Shown piece by piece: positions 23,024 through 34,460 of a DNA stretch of 64,000 bases. Below the pieces are notes generated by a model. The model had not been told where the DNA came from. It was given only the letters and a program-made list of their open reading frames with translations, and searched no databases. Numbering within the stretch: position 1 is the first letter of the stretch; every line of letters starts with the position of its first letter. The stretch is taken from assembly GCA_963920525.1 (NCBI GenBank), contig OY986437.1, forward strand, positions 27,592,863 to 27,656,862, written 5' to 3'. Made by a program: the position numbers and the translations under genes. Origin of the DNA: Dichetophora obliterata. Lineage: Eukaryota; Arthropoda; Insecta; Diptera; Sciomyzidae.

Positions 23024-23325
23024 TTAACCAAATTGTTCGGTTTGCTCATTAATTGGACGTGTGATGGAATAACGCTTCTTAAAGTCCTTCGTTATGTCGC
23101 CATCATGATTCCAGAGTGTGATGGCGTGAGTACAATACAACGGAAAGCGATGCATCAAGGCTTCCTTGGCCTCCTCGTCCTCTTTGGGCATGTGTTTGCA
23201 AAACTCTTCGAAATACTCCGAGTTGGCCTTCTCTAGTGCAATGGTATTGAGATCATAGTTATAACGTAAATAATCTTCGTAGAGTTCTTTCCAGAGAAAT
23301 TGAGTTAAACGATTGGAACGCGTTG
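23024..23325 (-). CDS. Unidentified protein, terminal exon
   Basis: Read on the minus strand, a splice acceptor (T-rich then TTAG, AG at 23327-23326) opens a frame of 100 codons ending in TAA at 23026-23024; the exon starts with the last two bases of a split codon. The peptide is hydrophilic and globular-looking: RLTQFLWKELYEDYLRYNYD, then EYFEEFCKHMPKEDEEAKE, then HRFPLYCTHAITLWNHDGD, ending EQTEQFG. Use of varied synonymous codons and lack of stops over 300 bases in an AT-rich region make it a real exon. No Met start or upstream exon could be assigned. The intron above it is occupied by a 2.6-kb transposon (23893-26489). A possible 5' non-coding exon with a GTGAGT donor lies at 26593 and above, next to the ribophorin II promoter. 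I do not recognise the family. Confidence 0.7.
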
Positions 23326-23892
23326 CTAAAAAGAATAATTTTTACACTGATAAAATAACTGCGAGCTAAGAGGTTGGAAAACATTTACCAACCCTTTGAC
23401 TTTTTTAATTTTGGATTTGAGTATTTGTCCCGCATTTCGCTTAGTTGATCGTTGGAACACATTTTTAAGTGTATTGAATGTGGCTGACGCAAATGTGACA
23501 AAAATAATTTGTTGTTTTTTAAAAGAAAAAAAAGAAACTGTGAAGTTTTTCGAAAGAAAATCCAATTAACTATTGTTTTTAATTCGTTTGTTTTTAATAA
23601 ACAAGTTAAGACATTAGGTTATGCCATGGAAACGCGTTGCAACCGGGGTAACGTTTTAATCGTCTTGTTGAATGTCGAATTTGCCATGGAATATTTCTTA
23701 AAAAATCAACAATCCAGAGCGACGTTTTTTTATTAAGCATTTAACGGCATTGGATTTGAAAAAAGGGTTCCAAGCCTTTAGGCAAAATTATTCCCTGTCT
23801 TTATAAATAAGAAATATATGCTAAGAAAATATTTTTTTTTAATTATACTGATGATGTAAAATCAACATGCAAATGCAATTTTGGAATAATTG

Positions 23893-26489
23893 CAGTTTAC
23901 GGCCCACGCGTAAATAATTGATTTCTTATTTTTATTATTTAACGTATTTGGGCCTCCTTAATCCAAAAGTGTAAAAATAATATATCGGTCTCGAATGAGT
24001 TAGTAGACAAAATTCGTGAAAACTTGAAAAATTACCATCTCAAGCTTGTTTTTAATACTCTGTACAAGGGAAAATCATTTTATCTGGTAAGTTCCAAATT
24101 TAATGAAAAAAGACACAGTTTCGATAGTATCGTAAGTATAGACGTAGAATTCCTTTTTATACAGTAATATACAGTAAAAATTATTCGAAAACAAACTTGT
24201 TGTTGTTGTCCTTCTTCAAACTTACCTGATCTAAAAAGCTCACAATTAAATTCATGTAAAAATTTGTTTTGTTTTATAAAAAGTTTTCATTTGATATTTA
24301 TGGTGATAAATTTGTTGTTCTTGTTCATTTGTTTTGTTGGTTCAATATAATTCAAAGTTATTTTTAATTAATGGAAATAAATATGGGTAAATTTGAATTA
24401 TTTATTTTTCCTGTAGTAAAGAGCGTATACATATTTGTATATTTTATAAGTAATTTAAAATTAAAATTTTAGTTAACAAAATAAATTTTTAATATGGAAA
24501 GAATATAATGCATGGTCCGAATTTATTATGGTATTTAAAAAATAAATGGAGTTTTTAAAGCACAACGCAGGCTTAGTAACGCATGCGCAATTTTGCATAA
24601 TAGTATACATACATACTGCCTCTCTAGGTACACGCATCTGTATTCTCTATTGTATTTATATTGCTGAAAATAAACATTCGTTTTATTCGTACTCCAACTC
24701 ATGGCAGAATAAACAGGTAGTAGAAAGCAGAGAATAGCGAGCTAGTTGTCAAAATCAGCTGTTCATGTCGAGTAAAAATTAAGAAAATCCATGGTAGAAG
24801 AATACAGGAGATGAACCAGATGAGAGCATACTGGCAGAAATGTCAAAACGAAGCAAAACTTTTTATTTATTTTCTTATGTTTCATTCTCCACACAGCTGA
24901 ATTTGACAGACATGGCGGTATGGAAAGAGAGCACAGTCAGCGTTGCAACTACCTCTATCCTTATACCATGAGAACATCTAAAAAAATTCAGCTAACTGAA
25001 CCCACAACAATAACCAAGCAAATCTAAGACAACGACGCACAGAGAAGAGCATGATCACAGCGGTTAAGCAGGGGATGAACCGAATCGTCCACAGAAAATA
25101 AACAAAACTTTGCTTTCTATGTCCCGCTTTTCACCCGTCACACACGAAAATTCTCGAGCGAGCGCAAGACCGAGTTTTAAGATTGCTAGACTTCCGATTT
25201 CGGGGTTCCAGCTAAAACTCAGTATCAGCTAGAACCGAGTTTCAAAATGAAGTTTTTATGCCTTAGATCTCTGTGAAGAAATGACTTAGTACTCGGGAGA
25301 GAACTAAAAAGATGTCTAGTACTCGGTCTAGCATTAAAACTCTGTGAAGAAATCGTCCGTTAAGTAGATATTATAAGATTGTTTGCATAACTGTTGGTAA
25401 CTGTATTTAATCAAGGTATAGAATCCAAAATCGCATATTTTAAAGTGTTTTCTGATATTTTTTTATAGTATTTAGATTTTAAGTTCCTCATTTTCCTTAA
25501 TTCATTTGTATACCATACCGGGCCTGATGTCAAAGAGGCTTTCCTTTGCGGAACAGCTTTTAGAAAACAATAATTTAGTGTTCTATTAAACGCATATACC
25601 CCATCATCGAGACTCTGAGAAGATAGAATTTTTGTATTAATATTTAGAATAGAATTCTAGCTTATATTGGACAAGTTATTCTTCAAAATCACGTAGTTTG
25701 TTTATTTAAAGTTAAACTCAATAGGCGGTTGAGAATCATTGTACTGCACAGATGGTTTTGGAAAATTTAAAATAATTTCTAATGATAAATGATGAGAATC
25801 TTCGGGTGTATCCAGAGTATCTGATTTAGACACAGAAGCGATATTGCTGTCAACAAAAAACACCAGATCAAGCAAACGGTTATTTTTGTTAAAGATGCAG
25901 TCAAGTTGGAACAGGCCTTGGATTGAGAGCTCGTTTAAAAAATTATTATTTATAATTATTATTTTGATGTTATAAAAAAAATCTAATTAATACCTTTAAT
26001 AGAAATCTTCACCGAGTTCTACTTAATTTTCTTCTTCCAATTCTTCTATCTTTTCCTGATTAGTACAAACTTTCTCAATTTCGGGAATAACATGTTGTCA
26101 ATATTCTTATTCAACCGATATTTAAGCTGCAATCCAACTCTGCGCGTACCGTCAACGACTCCAGAATAGACAGACTTCACAATTTCTAAAAACTGCATAA
26201 TTTGTGATTCCATCTTTATATGGATTTTTTAAACAGTTTTTACGATACAAAAATAAAGCCAAATATTGATGCAGCTGACCTGCGGCAAAGTTTTGACTTT
26301 TTCAAGAGTTTGTTTTGATTTTCATAATGGTTTATAGTATTCCTACTACTTGTCAAGCACTTTTTTTTTATTGTAATGGTGTAATAAGGTTATATGGAGT
26401 AAAAAAGCAAAACAACTAAGGTATATATGCTTGGAATAAAACATTAATAAAAATAAGAAAAAAATGATTTACGCGTGGGCCGTAAACTG
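23893..26489. mobile_element. 2.6-kb DNA element with CAGTTTACGGCCCACGCG ends
   Basis: Both ends read CAGTTTACGGCCCACGCGTA inward and similarity continues for about 50 bp (TTTCTTATTTTTATTA). No convincing target duplication. It contains a minus-strand non-LTR retrotransposon remnant (25430-25930) and a short, frameshifted open stretch at 25990-26216 (minus). Otherwise it is AT-rich. It appears to sit in the intron of the minus-strand gene ending at 23024. Confidence 0.7.
25430..25930 (-). pseudogene. Non-LTR retrotransposon endonuclease-to-linker fragment
   Basis: The minus-strand translation from 25930 gives CIFNKNNRLLDLVF, a hallmark of the C-terminal part of jockey-type apurinic endonuclease domains, then DTPEDSHHLSLEI. 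After a frame break come GPVWYTNELRKMRNLKSKYY and SENTLKYAILDS, typical of the linker before the reverse transcriptase. Truncated on both sides and broken by stops. Confidence 0.75.
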
Positions 26490-26592
26490 CCAAAATTTTT
26501 GGTTTAAAAAACAAACTTTTTTAGAAAGCATTTTCGAAAATATGCCTTATTTAGAGTATCTTCCATTTACCATAATTTGACTCTTGACTCAC

Positions 26593-26825
26593 CACAATGA
26601 ACTTTTTGATCTAATCAGGCGCTGTGTACATTAAACACATCTTCACAACTCTGCCACAACAATCAACTGAACACTGACGCTGACGTGTCTGACAATTCGT
26701 GGTTGGTGTGAGTTTGTAAAAAGAACTGAAAAAATTGGAAAAGGTGTAAATTCTTGCAATTATTACTAGGTAAAAGTGAGGAAAACTTATAAATTTTTTA
26801 GAATTTGTAAGATATAGTCAATACA
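26593..26825. promoter_or_regulatory. Shared divergent promoter region
   Basis: About 230 bp between the candidate first exon of a minus-strand gene (donor GTGAGT read at 26592-26587) and the ATG of ribophorin II at 26826. No TATA box in a convincing position; short intergenic spacing suggests a bidirectional housekeeping-type promoter. Inference only. Confidence 0.4.
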
Positions 26826-29107
26826 ATGTTTAAATTAGGTAAGTAGTTAAGTGTTTTGAAATTTTGTTGTTTTTTTCCAACGCTTTTGAAGCTACTGCAT
26901 GCAACTCATGCCGGCAGAGGGTGTCTGTGAGCACGCCGGCTAGCTTGGATAGAAATGTAATAAAGACAATAATGGTAAAAACCTGTTCTTAACAGCATTT
27001 GTTTTACTCTGCGCCTTGGCTTGGAGCGCCAGTGTAAGTGCTGCGCGAACTGTGGGCAGCCACTTGGGTGCTTCGGATTTGGCACGCCTGCAGAAAGTAT
27101 TCGTCGAGGGTTTAACTTCAAAGGATTTACAAGCACTTTACTACTCTTCGCTGAATATTGAACCCAAAAATGCTGAAGACAAGCAGAAATTTTGCGAGAG
27201 TCTGCTAACGCTGCATGTGGAGTCCAGTTTAAATGTAAAGAAAAAATTTGCTTTTATAGGAAATGTTTAGATAAATCTATATCTGTATATGTATTAATAA
27301 TTTACCCCACAGAACTCGGAGAAAGATTTCTATTTGATTGGCGCTCACAAGAACGCGCACTGTGCCAACAAACTTCCTGAGGAGCTGCTCTCTAAAGTTT
27401 ACTCTGCCTTCAAACAAGATGCAACCACGTCACAGGAAATCTACTACCACCTTTCGGCACATAAAATACTTGGTGTACAGGTCGATGAAGCTACTAAAAC
27501 AAAAATAGTCAAAAATCTGCAAGAGCTACTGAAACAAGACGACTCGCTCGCCAGTCTGGGTTATGCCTTTAATGTGGCTGCTGAACTGGTTCCCGCAGCG
27601 GCATTTGTTGCCGAACGAGTTGAAGATGCCATCGTGCAGGCAGATGAGGTTGATGAAAAAATGTTGCAATTCGAGGGTGGTCTTAGCATCAGTGCTCTGG
27701 TTGTGAACTCTGCATTCAGCGTTGCCAAGGCGCACAGCAAACCTGTACCCGTTGACGCCGAACAAGCCGTCAAAATGGCCACCTACTTCCTCAGTCGACG
27801 CTCTGTGCAAACACCTAAGGGTGCTCATGTACTCATCGAATCCTTGAAAACACTCAGCGCCACTTCCGGCAATATTGCTCCAATCTGCATACAACTTATT
27901 GGCAATGGTCAGCTTCAAGCCTCTTCACCTGCGCTCAGCATTATGGTAGTTGATTTACTGGGTAAACCACTTTCACCACAACCACAGCAAATTTTCGGCA
28001 AAGTTACCATGAAGAAGGCCAACACTGTGCTCGCTGAGAAGGTACAATTCGTCTCACGCTCTTCGGATAAGACTACCTTTGTTGCGGATCTTGCTGCATT
28101 TAAGCCAACACGTGGCATTTATGTGGTTGATATCAGCGCTGATGGCGTCTACACACAACATTTGCAATTCAAGGTTTTGGGTAAGGTTAAGGTGCACTCT
28201 CTGGAGGTTGGCGTAAGTGATGCTGATGCCAGCAGCACATTGAAGAAGCAATCCGTTGCCTTTCCAAATACCTTGTCGGAGATACTTCAGGCGGACAACA
28301 CGCAGAAATTGGTGTTGAGAACTGTGCTGGTGGATGAGGGCACTACGAAGGTAATTTTTATATTCCCAAAATCATAGTCAAATTACGACAAATATATTGC
28401 TTTTATGTTCAACCGCTCCACTTCAGGTCATTACCGTTCATCAAGCTTTCGTGCGTCTCTTTAACAAAGCGAGCAATGAGGAAATTATCTTTATTGCCGA
28501 ACAAGACACCTCCAAAACCTATAAATTTGATATTGATGTGGGCGCACGTGGTGCTGACTTTGGATACAAGTCCGGTCTCTATGAAATGACCTTGATTATT
28601 GGTGATGCTTCACTTTCCAATTCCTTCCAATGGCATGTGGCAAACATTCAACTGAAATTTGCTCACGAACCTAAAGGTAATTAATTGTATCTTTTAACTA
28701 AATTTCAATTTGATTTAATTTCATTTTAACTTGTAGAACCTAAGAAACAGCATGTACGCGCTGCACTGCCAGAAATTCATCATCAATTCCGTGTACCAGA
28801 AAAGCGTCCACCACGTATAGTATCTGACATCTTTACCGGTCTCTGCATATTTCCACTCGTTGTGTTACTCATCGTCTGGGGCAAAATGGGTGTGAATGTT
28901 TCCAACTTTACTTTTTCTCTGAGTACCATTGGTTTTCATTTGGGCTTTGGCAGCATTTTGACACTCTTTGGCATTTTCTGGCTAAAATTGAATATGTTTG
29001 AGACATTGCGGCTGCTGTTTCCTCTAGCAATCATCACATTCCTCTGTGGAAATCGTATGCTGCGGCGTATGTATTCTCAGCGTGTTGCGAAAAATCCTAC
29101 ATCATAA
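26826..29107 (+). CDS. RPN2: Ribophorin II, oligosaccharyltransferase subunit
   Basis: Subunit of the ER oligosaccharyltransferase complex that transfers the dolichol-linked glycan to nascent proteins; ribophorin II is a non-catalytic membrane subunit. Exons 26826-26838, 26996-27234, 27313-28350, 28427-28676 and 28737-29107 join with consistent phase into 636 aa, close to the human 631. The first exon codes only MFKL plus one base (donor GTAAGT); joined to exon 2 it makes a signal peptide (FVLLCALAWSASVSA). Landmarks: DLARLQKVFVEGLTSKDLQ near the N-terminus, EIYYHLSAHKILG, and SKVYSAFKQDATTSQ. The C-terminal tail has hydrophobic segments IFPLVVLLIVW, ILTLFGIFWL and LLFPLAIITFL, ending with a basic tail (RRMYSQRVAKN). 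The gene is uninterrupted. It lies tail-to-tail with the Rab acceptor gene at 30512. Confidence 0.97.
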
Positions 29108-29655
29108 ATGCTTAAAAAGCACTCTTCTTCTTGGTTTTCTATCGAAATATCAAAGTATTTTTGTATTTTTTTGTTTAGCTCTTCTTTGAATGCTTCAGAA
29201 AAATTATGATCTTGATTAGTGTTGGAGTAACTAATGTTTTTGTTTAATACATTAATTAACACAAACACACACACACACACAAACTATTTTTCACATTTAA
29301 AATAAAATAATTTTAAACTTTAACAAAACATAAAAAATAATTATTTAAAGAACTGCGTGTAACAAATTGCTACATTTAAAGTATGTGAATAAAATAAGTA
29401 ATGCAGTTTTGAAATAAACCTACTTAAAATATCGTATGACTTGTGTTTTAAAGTATAAGTCAAAGCGGCTGAATAAACAAAACAAAATTCTTAGGAGTAC
29501 GAACTATGACAGACGTCGACAGATAATCAAGCGTATTTAAAAACAAATTTATTTAGCTTTAGGATTTAGCAATTTTTTCACTAAAGCGAAGAAAAAAAAA
29601 TAGATTTTGGTAGCCAGCGATAGTTAACGGAGAAGTGAATTTTTAAATCACTACT
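29108..29655. other. 3' region of ribophorin II
   Basis: AT-rich non-coding sequence with a (CA)n run at about 29262-29281 and AATAAA-like signals near 29305-29410. No further exon. Confidence 0.5.
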
Positions 29656-29858
29656 GGGGCCTTACTCTGTAATGCGATTCTAAAACAAAATCACACCATG
29701 TATTTACGTGGTTTTTAAAAAATTTTTGATTAGTTCGAATCCAAAGCAGATAAAAACAGAATTTTAAGGCAGAGGTAGAAGTATCTGACATTGAGTAATC
29801 TTATTCATGTATTTACATGGTGTGACTTTGTTTTCGAATCGCATTTTTGTAAGGCCCC
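29656..29858. mobile_element. 203-bp MITE with GGGGCCTTAC ends
   Basis: GGGGCCTTACTCTGTAATGC at the left pairs with GCATTTTTGTAAGGCCCC at the right, with CACACCATGTATTTACGTGG / CATGTATTTACATGGTGTG continuing the inverted repeat. The target duplication is unclear. It lies between the convergent ends of ribophorin II and the Rab acceptor gene. Confidence 0.7.
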
Positions 29859-30511
29859 TGAATATACAGCTTTGGACAACCTGACATCATATCGATAAAA
29901 GTAATAAGTGCACTTTTGTCGAAAATTGTTTTACTATATTTTAAGCACTGTATAACTTATAAAATGTATAACTTATGGATGCTGGTGAGTTTTATTGAAA
30001 TTTAAAAACAAAATCGACGTTCCTGAGCAATTTAAATTGATTAAAAACAAGAAAACTATTTGAACTAACTTTTTAATACAATAACATCTTCGGATGCTGG
30101 TTACTTTTTAAATTATCGTCTAAAAATGCTTACACAAAACATATCTGTTGTATTGTGAAATCAGGTTTCGTAAGCATGCACTTATTTTATTTAAATATAA
30201 AATAAGCAGTTGTGATTAATTTCTTGTTATATTTATAACGTATTTGCGTTTTTGTTTTGTTTACAATGAATTGTATTTGTTTGCTTTGCATTTTGTAAAA
30301 ACCAGATAAATAGATAAATAGAATATTAAAAAAATACAATATTGGTAAAAGAAATATTAAAATCATAAAAACCAACTAAGAGATATGTACATACATTTTG
30401 TAATAAAAATTGCATTAGAGTAGTAGTAATTTTCTGTACTATAAAACATATTTTAAATATATTAAGGCCACTGCACGGCATGTAGTCAGTAGTTGTTAGA
30501 TTGTTCTCGAC

Positions 30512-31356
30512 TTAAACAACTTCGCTTAAGAATCCCTCAGTCTCTTCGGTAACAATTGCATCGATGTTATAGAAAATAGCATGCAATGAGATGGCAAAGC
30601 AAGAAGCGCCTGCAATAGATAAAGAAAAACTAGTAGAAACAAAACAATTGAAGAGAAGCACAAATTTTTATTTACCTAGCGTCCAGAATAGAGCAGAGCC
30701 TGCACCAACCAAGAACAGTATGGGTACGGAAGCAATATTTAAAGCCATTATCTGATGATTTGTGCTGAGCTGATAGCCAAAAAGCGTAACAGCAGATTGT
30801 GCTTTCCTGATTTTGTGACTGGCAAAGGCAACTGCAGCTAGAACAATTAATATAATCGGCGAAGTGATGCTGCAACAAAGAAGATAAAAGATTACATTTA
30901 TATAATTAAAAATCAACGGAAGTTGTGTCAAATTTATTTCAACACTTTCCCGCTCTCCCAAACATAAAATTCAATACGCTACATTACGACTACTTACAGA
31001 CAGTAAATCATCAGTACGATAAAAACAAATATATAATTGCTTTGGAAGTAGCTTAAATTGCGCACAAAGCGGCTGGTTAGACGTGGCATGCTAGCGGCCG
31101 CTTTAAAATTGGCTGTGTTGATGAACTCTGACCAGGGGCGCACATATTTACGTGTCAATTGTATGAGCTCCAATGGAGTGGGAATCTTATTGAACTGTGT
31201 AAAGCTGTGAGGGCGAAAAGTTAAGGTAAATATTTTTTTTAGTTGTTGTTTATTCATTTTATGAGTCATAGATGGTTACCTAAAATCAAATAGTGATTTT
31301 GGCTCCTGTTTTGGTACGCTCATCTCGCCGCTGACATCAATCTTGACTTCCTCCAT
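30512..31356 (-). CDS. RABAC1: Prenylated Rab acceptor 1 (PRA1 family)
   Basis: PRA1/RABAC1 is a Golgi/endosome four-pass membrane protein that binds prenylated Rab GTPases and helps their membrane delivery. Minus-strand exons 31356-31280, 31204-30998, 30869-30676 and 30609-30512 splice in phase to 191 aa (human 185). The family core is clear: VRPWSEFINTANF, then RFVRNLSYFQSNYIFVF, first membrane hairpin (FIVLMIYCLITSPIILIVLA), the LFGYQLSTNHQ linker, second hairpin (VPILFLVGAGSALFWTLGA), then ISLHAIFYNIDAI and an acidic tail (EETEGFLSEVV). Start is the first ATG at 31356 (MEEVKIDVSGEMS). A GTAAGT at about 31746-31741 suggests an additional 5' UTR intron. No disruption. Confidence 0.97.
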
Positions 31357-31859
31357 TTCTGTTTTGTTGTTGCTTATAAGAGTTAATTTTAAATTTATGA
31401 AATTTTATTTTTTATCGTTCGATTTTTCACCCACTGCAACGTTCTCAAATTTAAGCTTGTGTTTAAATAGCTGTTGCTTTAGTTTGTTTTGTTATCGTTT
31501 TAACTCTTCTAAGTTGACCTTATCCAATGCTATTAAAGATCTGCTCTTCTGAGTTGGCCTTTATAGTTGTTGGTATTGGTTATTTACGTTTTCAGTATGG
31601 ATTCTGCCAAAATATATTAATTTGGAATTGTAAATTTAGCTTTTCACATTGAATTTGTTTGGTTTTTGCTCTATACAATTAAATTTTTATTTTTATAAAC
31701 ATTTTTACAATATTTTTGCAATTAATTAAACTAATCTAAAAACTTACGTCTTGAATTTATTTTTATTGACGTTTGACGTTTCTTACTGCTAGTGTTGTCA
31801 ACTAAAACAAGAAATAGTTACTAATCGCATTCAGCTGAGTCAAATGTTGCTAACTGTTA
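31357..31859. promoter_or_regulatory. 5' region of Rab acceptor gene
   Basis: Contains a likely 5' UTR donor on the minus strand (AC|GTAAGTTTTTAG, around 31747-31736) and a TGACGTTTGACGTTT-like stretch near 31768 in the probable promoter. It ends where the TACTACG element begins. Confidence 0.4.
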
Positions 31860-33075
31860 TACTACGTTTATATTGGGTCAAATGACTCATTGAAATGAGT
31901 CATTAGCAAGAGTGATAGAATATAAAGATTGCGCTGAAGACAAGAAAATGAGTACAACAAAATTGTCGTTCTGCGCATATACGTCATAATATCAATGCTT
32001 TTTTGGCGAGCGTTCACTTTGCATAGGATTTCTACACAGAAATGAAAATTGCAGACATTTTAGTTGGTATAATTAAAATAAAAGAAGTAAGAAGCAATTT
32101 ATTGGAACGAGAAAAAGGTAAATTTACTTAATACTCCTTTGCAAACATTATTTTTACTATTATTTTATTGCAGCTTAGTCAAAAAAAAAATTTTTCTGAG
32201 AAACTAACTTCAGTGAGCATTATTTTTCGAGTTGGATTTTATTCAAATGTTTATTACGAGTTTAATTGATGTAGTACAGTTCCAGTTATTATATTTCCGT
32301 TAATTAACCTGTGAATTGAAAGGACAAATAAATGATAGTTCCAAGTTTTTAATAATGAAACAAATTTTATTAAAGCCCGTATGATACTTCGTATTGGATA
32401 GCTTTGTCCAATTTTTATTTTTTGACAATAACACTAGTGCAGTTGAAAAAGTGCTAATGCTAAACTTCTAGAAGTGTGAGTGTATACGCATATATTACGA
32501 ATTGCACAAAAAATGTGCGACGGACAGCATTTTCAATGCATTGTTTTTGACGTTTCTCTCAATTCGTTCGTTGTTAAGTTTCGATCAAATATTAAGTGTC
32601 AAAAACAAGCTTGAGCTCTTTCTTCCGCAGCCAAGAACAACAGATAGATAAAATAGTAACGTTGCGGAGATATAAAAAACTGGCACGATGCATGTTTTAA
32701 TCCTTTTCCAACAATATATATCTGTCTAGCCCACGCGCCACTTGTTTTCAGATTTTGAAATTGGACAAAACAATGAAGTATCTATACGGGATTAAGTTAA
32801 TATAGTTTTGTATTTTTGTTTTCGTTTGTGTGCGTTTTGTACAATTTCTTGGTTTAATTTTTGTATTTATTGCAAACATCAGATTTCTGAAAAAAAACTC
32901 GAAAATAATCTCGATATATACACAATTAAATAAAACACAACCGATCGCAATACGTTTCTCAAAGAAATAAAATATTGTGACGTAGTCAACTGAACAGCTG
33001 GTTGTCAAACTCGATTAGCAGAAGTAACGGACCTACGCAAAGCGCAATCTCTTATTCTATCATTCTTGAGTCATT

Positions 33076-34041
33076 AGGGGTTTCAAACAATTACTACGTT
33101 TCCATGGCGAGTTGAGTCGGGATTACTAGGGATGAACTCCCCATGGAAACGCGAGTTGAGTTGAACTTCGTTAAATCCACAAAACTCCACGAAACTTGTT
33201 AGAATTAGCTAATTCTATCTGTCAAAGCGAATAAGTTCATTTATCACAAGAAAAAATGGCGAGTTGAAGAGTTTTTGAAGTGCTGCAGAAACTTTGCTGT
33301 TGATTGAAATATTTAAGGAAAAGAAAATTCTTGATATAATGGATGGAAAAAAATTTAGAAGAAGTGATATATATAAAATTGTCGAAAGTGACTTTAAGAA
33401 AAGGGACATCGTAAATAAAAATATTGTGCATATTGAACACAAGTGAAAAACCTAAAAAAAATTGACGATTGCAACCCGACTCGATGTTGTACATGGAAAC
33501 ACTTTTGAGCTTGAAACGCCATTTTGTCAACTTGACGAAAACCCAACTCAGACTCAACTTGCCATGGAAACGTAGTAAATACTACATGGCTATCCGACAT
33601 GTAGTTTGGCAAAACAACAGCATTTTTTGTTGAGCTTTCACACATACTACATGTTAGATAGATATCATTATTTTTCAGAACACAAAGAGAAGACATCATA
33701 ACAATGGTAAAATAATTTATTGCTTCTCTAAATATTTAGAAGTATTGGAGTAAGAGATGAAAAAACTATGAAAAATAAGAAGATTATTTGAGTTAAGGAG
33801 TGGAGAAAAGAAAGGCAATTCATCCAAATACTCTTTTTGTTTTTTGCTTCGAGATTTTTACTCCTAGAAGATTTTTGCAGAATGAAACGAGCATTCAGAT
33901 ATACATGTCATATGTATAACAGAAAAATCAAAAATATTTGATTTTCGTACTACATGTCGGATGGAGTCTTAGCTTTCACACATCGTACTTGTCATCGGAC
34001 AAGCACTTGTCATCGCACATGTAGTATTGTCTGAAACCCTC
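33076..34041. mobile_element. AGGGGTTTCA..TACTACATG element, nested
   Basis: The left end is AGGGGTTTCAAACAAT and, after the inserted MITE is skipped, ACTACATGGC. The right end read inward is AGGGTTTCAGACAATACTAC. The interior has further copies of ACATGTAGT-type motifs (33595, 33645, 33950). The palindrome 51471-51611 belongs to the same family. Outer duplication not clear. Confidence 0.6.
33092..33577. mobile_element. MITE with TACTACGTTTCCATGG ends, AAT duplication
   Basis: TACTACGTTTCCATGGCGAG at the left; TACTACGTTTCCATGGCAAG read inward at the right. Flanks are AAT at 33089-33091 and 33578-33580. It interrupts the left terminal repeat of the element 33076-34041. Internal CCATGGAAACGCGAGTTGAG near 33142 shows a second partial end. 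Confidence 0.85.
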
Positions 34042-34053
34042 TGTTCAAGTGTT

Positions 34054-34460
34054 TACATTAGCTGTATTTCTTTATTCATTCCAGACGTTCGGAATGACTG
34101 TTTTTGTTTCTTTATTCAGGTTTGATTATCCGGAATATTCTTTTTGTGTATCTTTATTATTACGGAATATTCCAAAGGCGTTCTTTTTATACTATCAGCT
34201 AAGGTAGAATAAAAAGAATATTCCTTGTGTGTGAGGTTATATTCGATTGTTTGAAGTAAAATTTCGCTAAATGAAAATGGAAAATTTTTTTAGTTTAAAT
34301 GTTTTAGATTGCTTTGTTGCATTTTTATTTTTTAAATTTTATCTGGTGTATTTGTTGTCTTTAATTAAATACGAAAAATATCTTTCTGGTTTTAACAAAA
34401 AAAAAAATTCGTTCTCTGTTCTATCCGGAATGAATAAAGAAATACACCCATTGATTTTTT
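34054..34460. repeat. Inverted repeat around TATTTCTTTATTCATTCC
   Basis: GTATTTCTTTATTCATTCC at about 34064 is mirrored by GGAATGAATAAAGAAATAC near 34427. TCCGGAATATTC-like blocks recur between. Likely another short element within 31860-34741. Confidence 0.5.

Noticed and set aside
23640..23690. Minus-strand ATG frame (MANSTFNKTIKTLPRLQRVS) as first exon of the unidentified gene
   Set aside because: No good GT donor gives the needed phase, and it overlaps CCATGGAAACGCG repeat-like sequence.
25990..26216. Minus-strand frame starting MESQIMQF as possible first exon of the gene ending at 23024
   Set aside because: It lies inside the inverted repeats of the 2.6-kb element and breaks frame after about 40 codons; no donor joins it in phase to 23325. 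Kept only as an observation.
27526..28251. Minus-strand frames across ribophorin II
   Set aside because: Antisense shadows of a clearly coding plus-strand exon.
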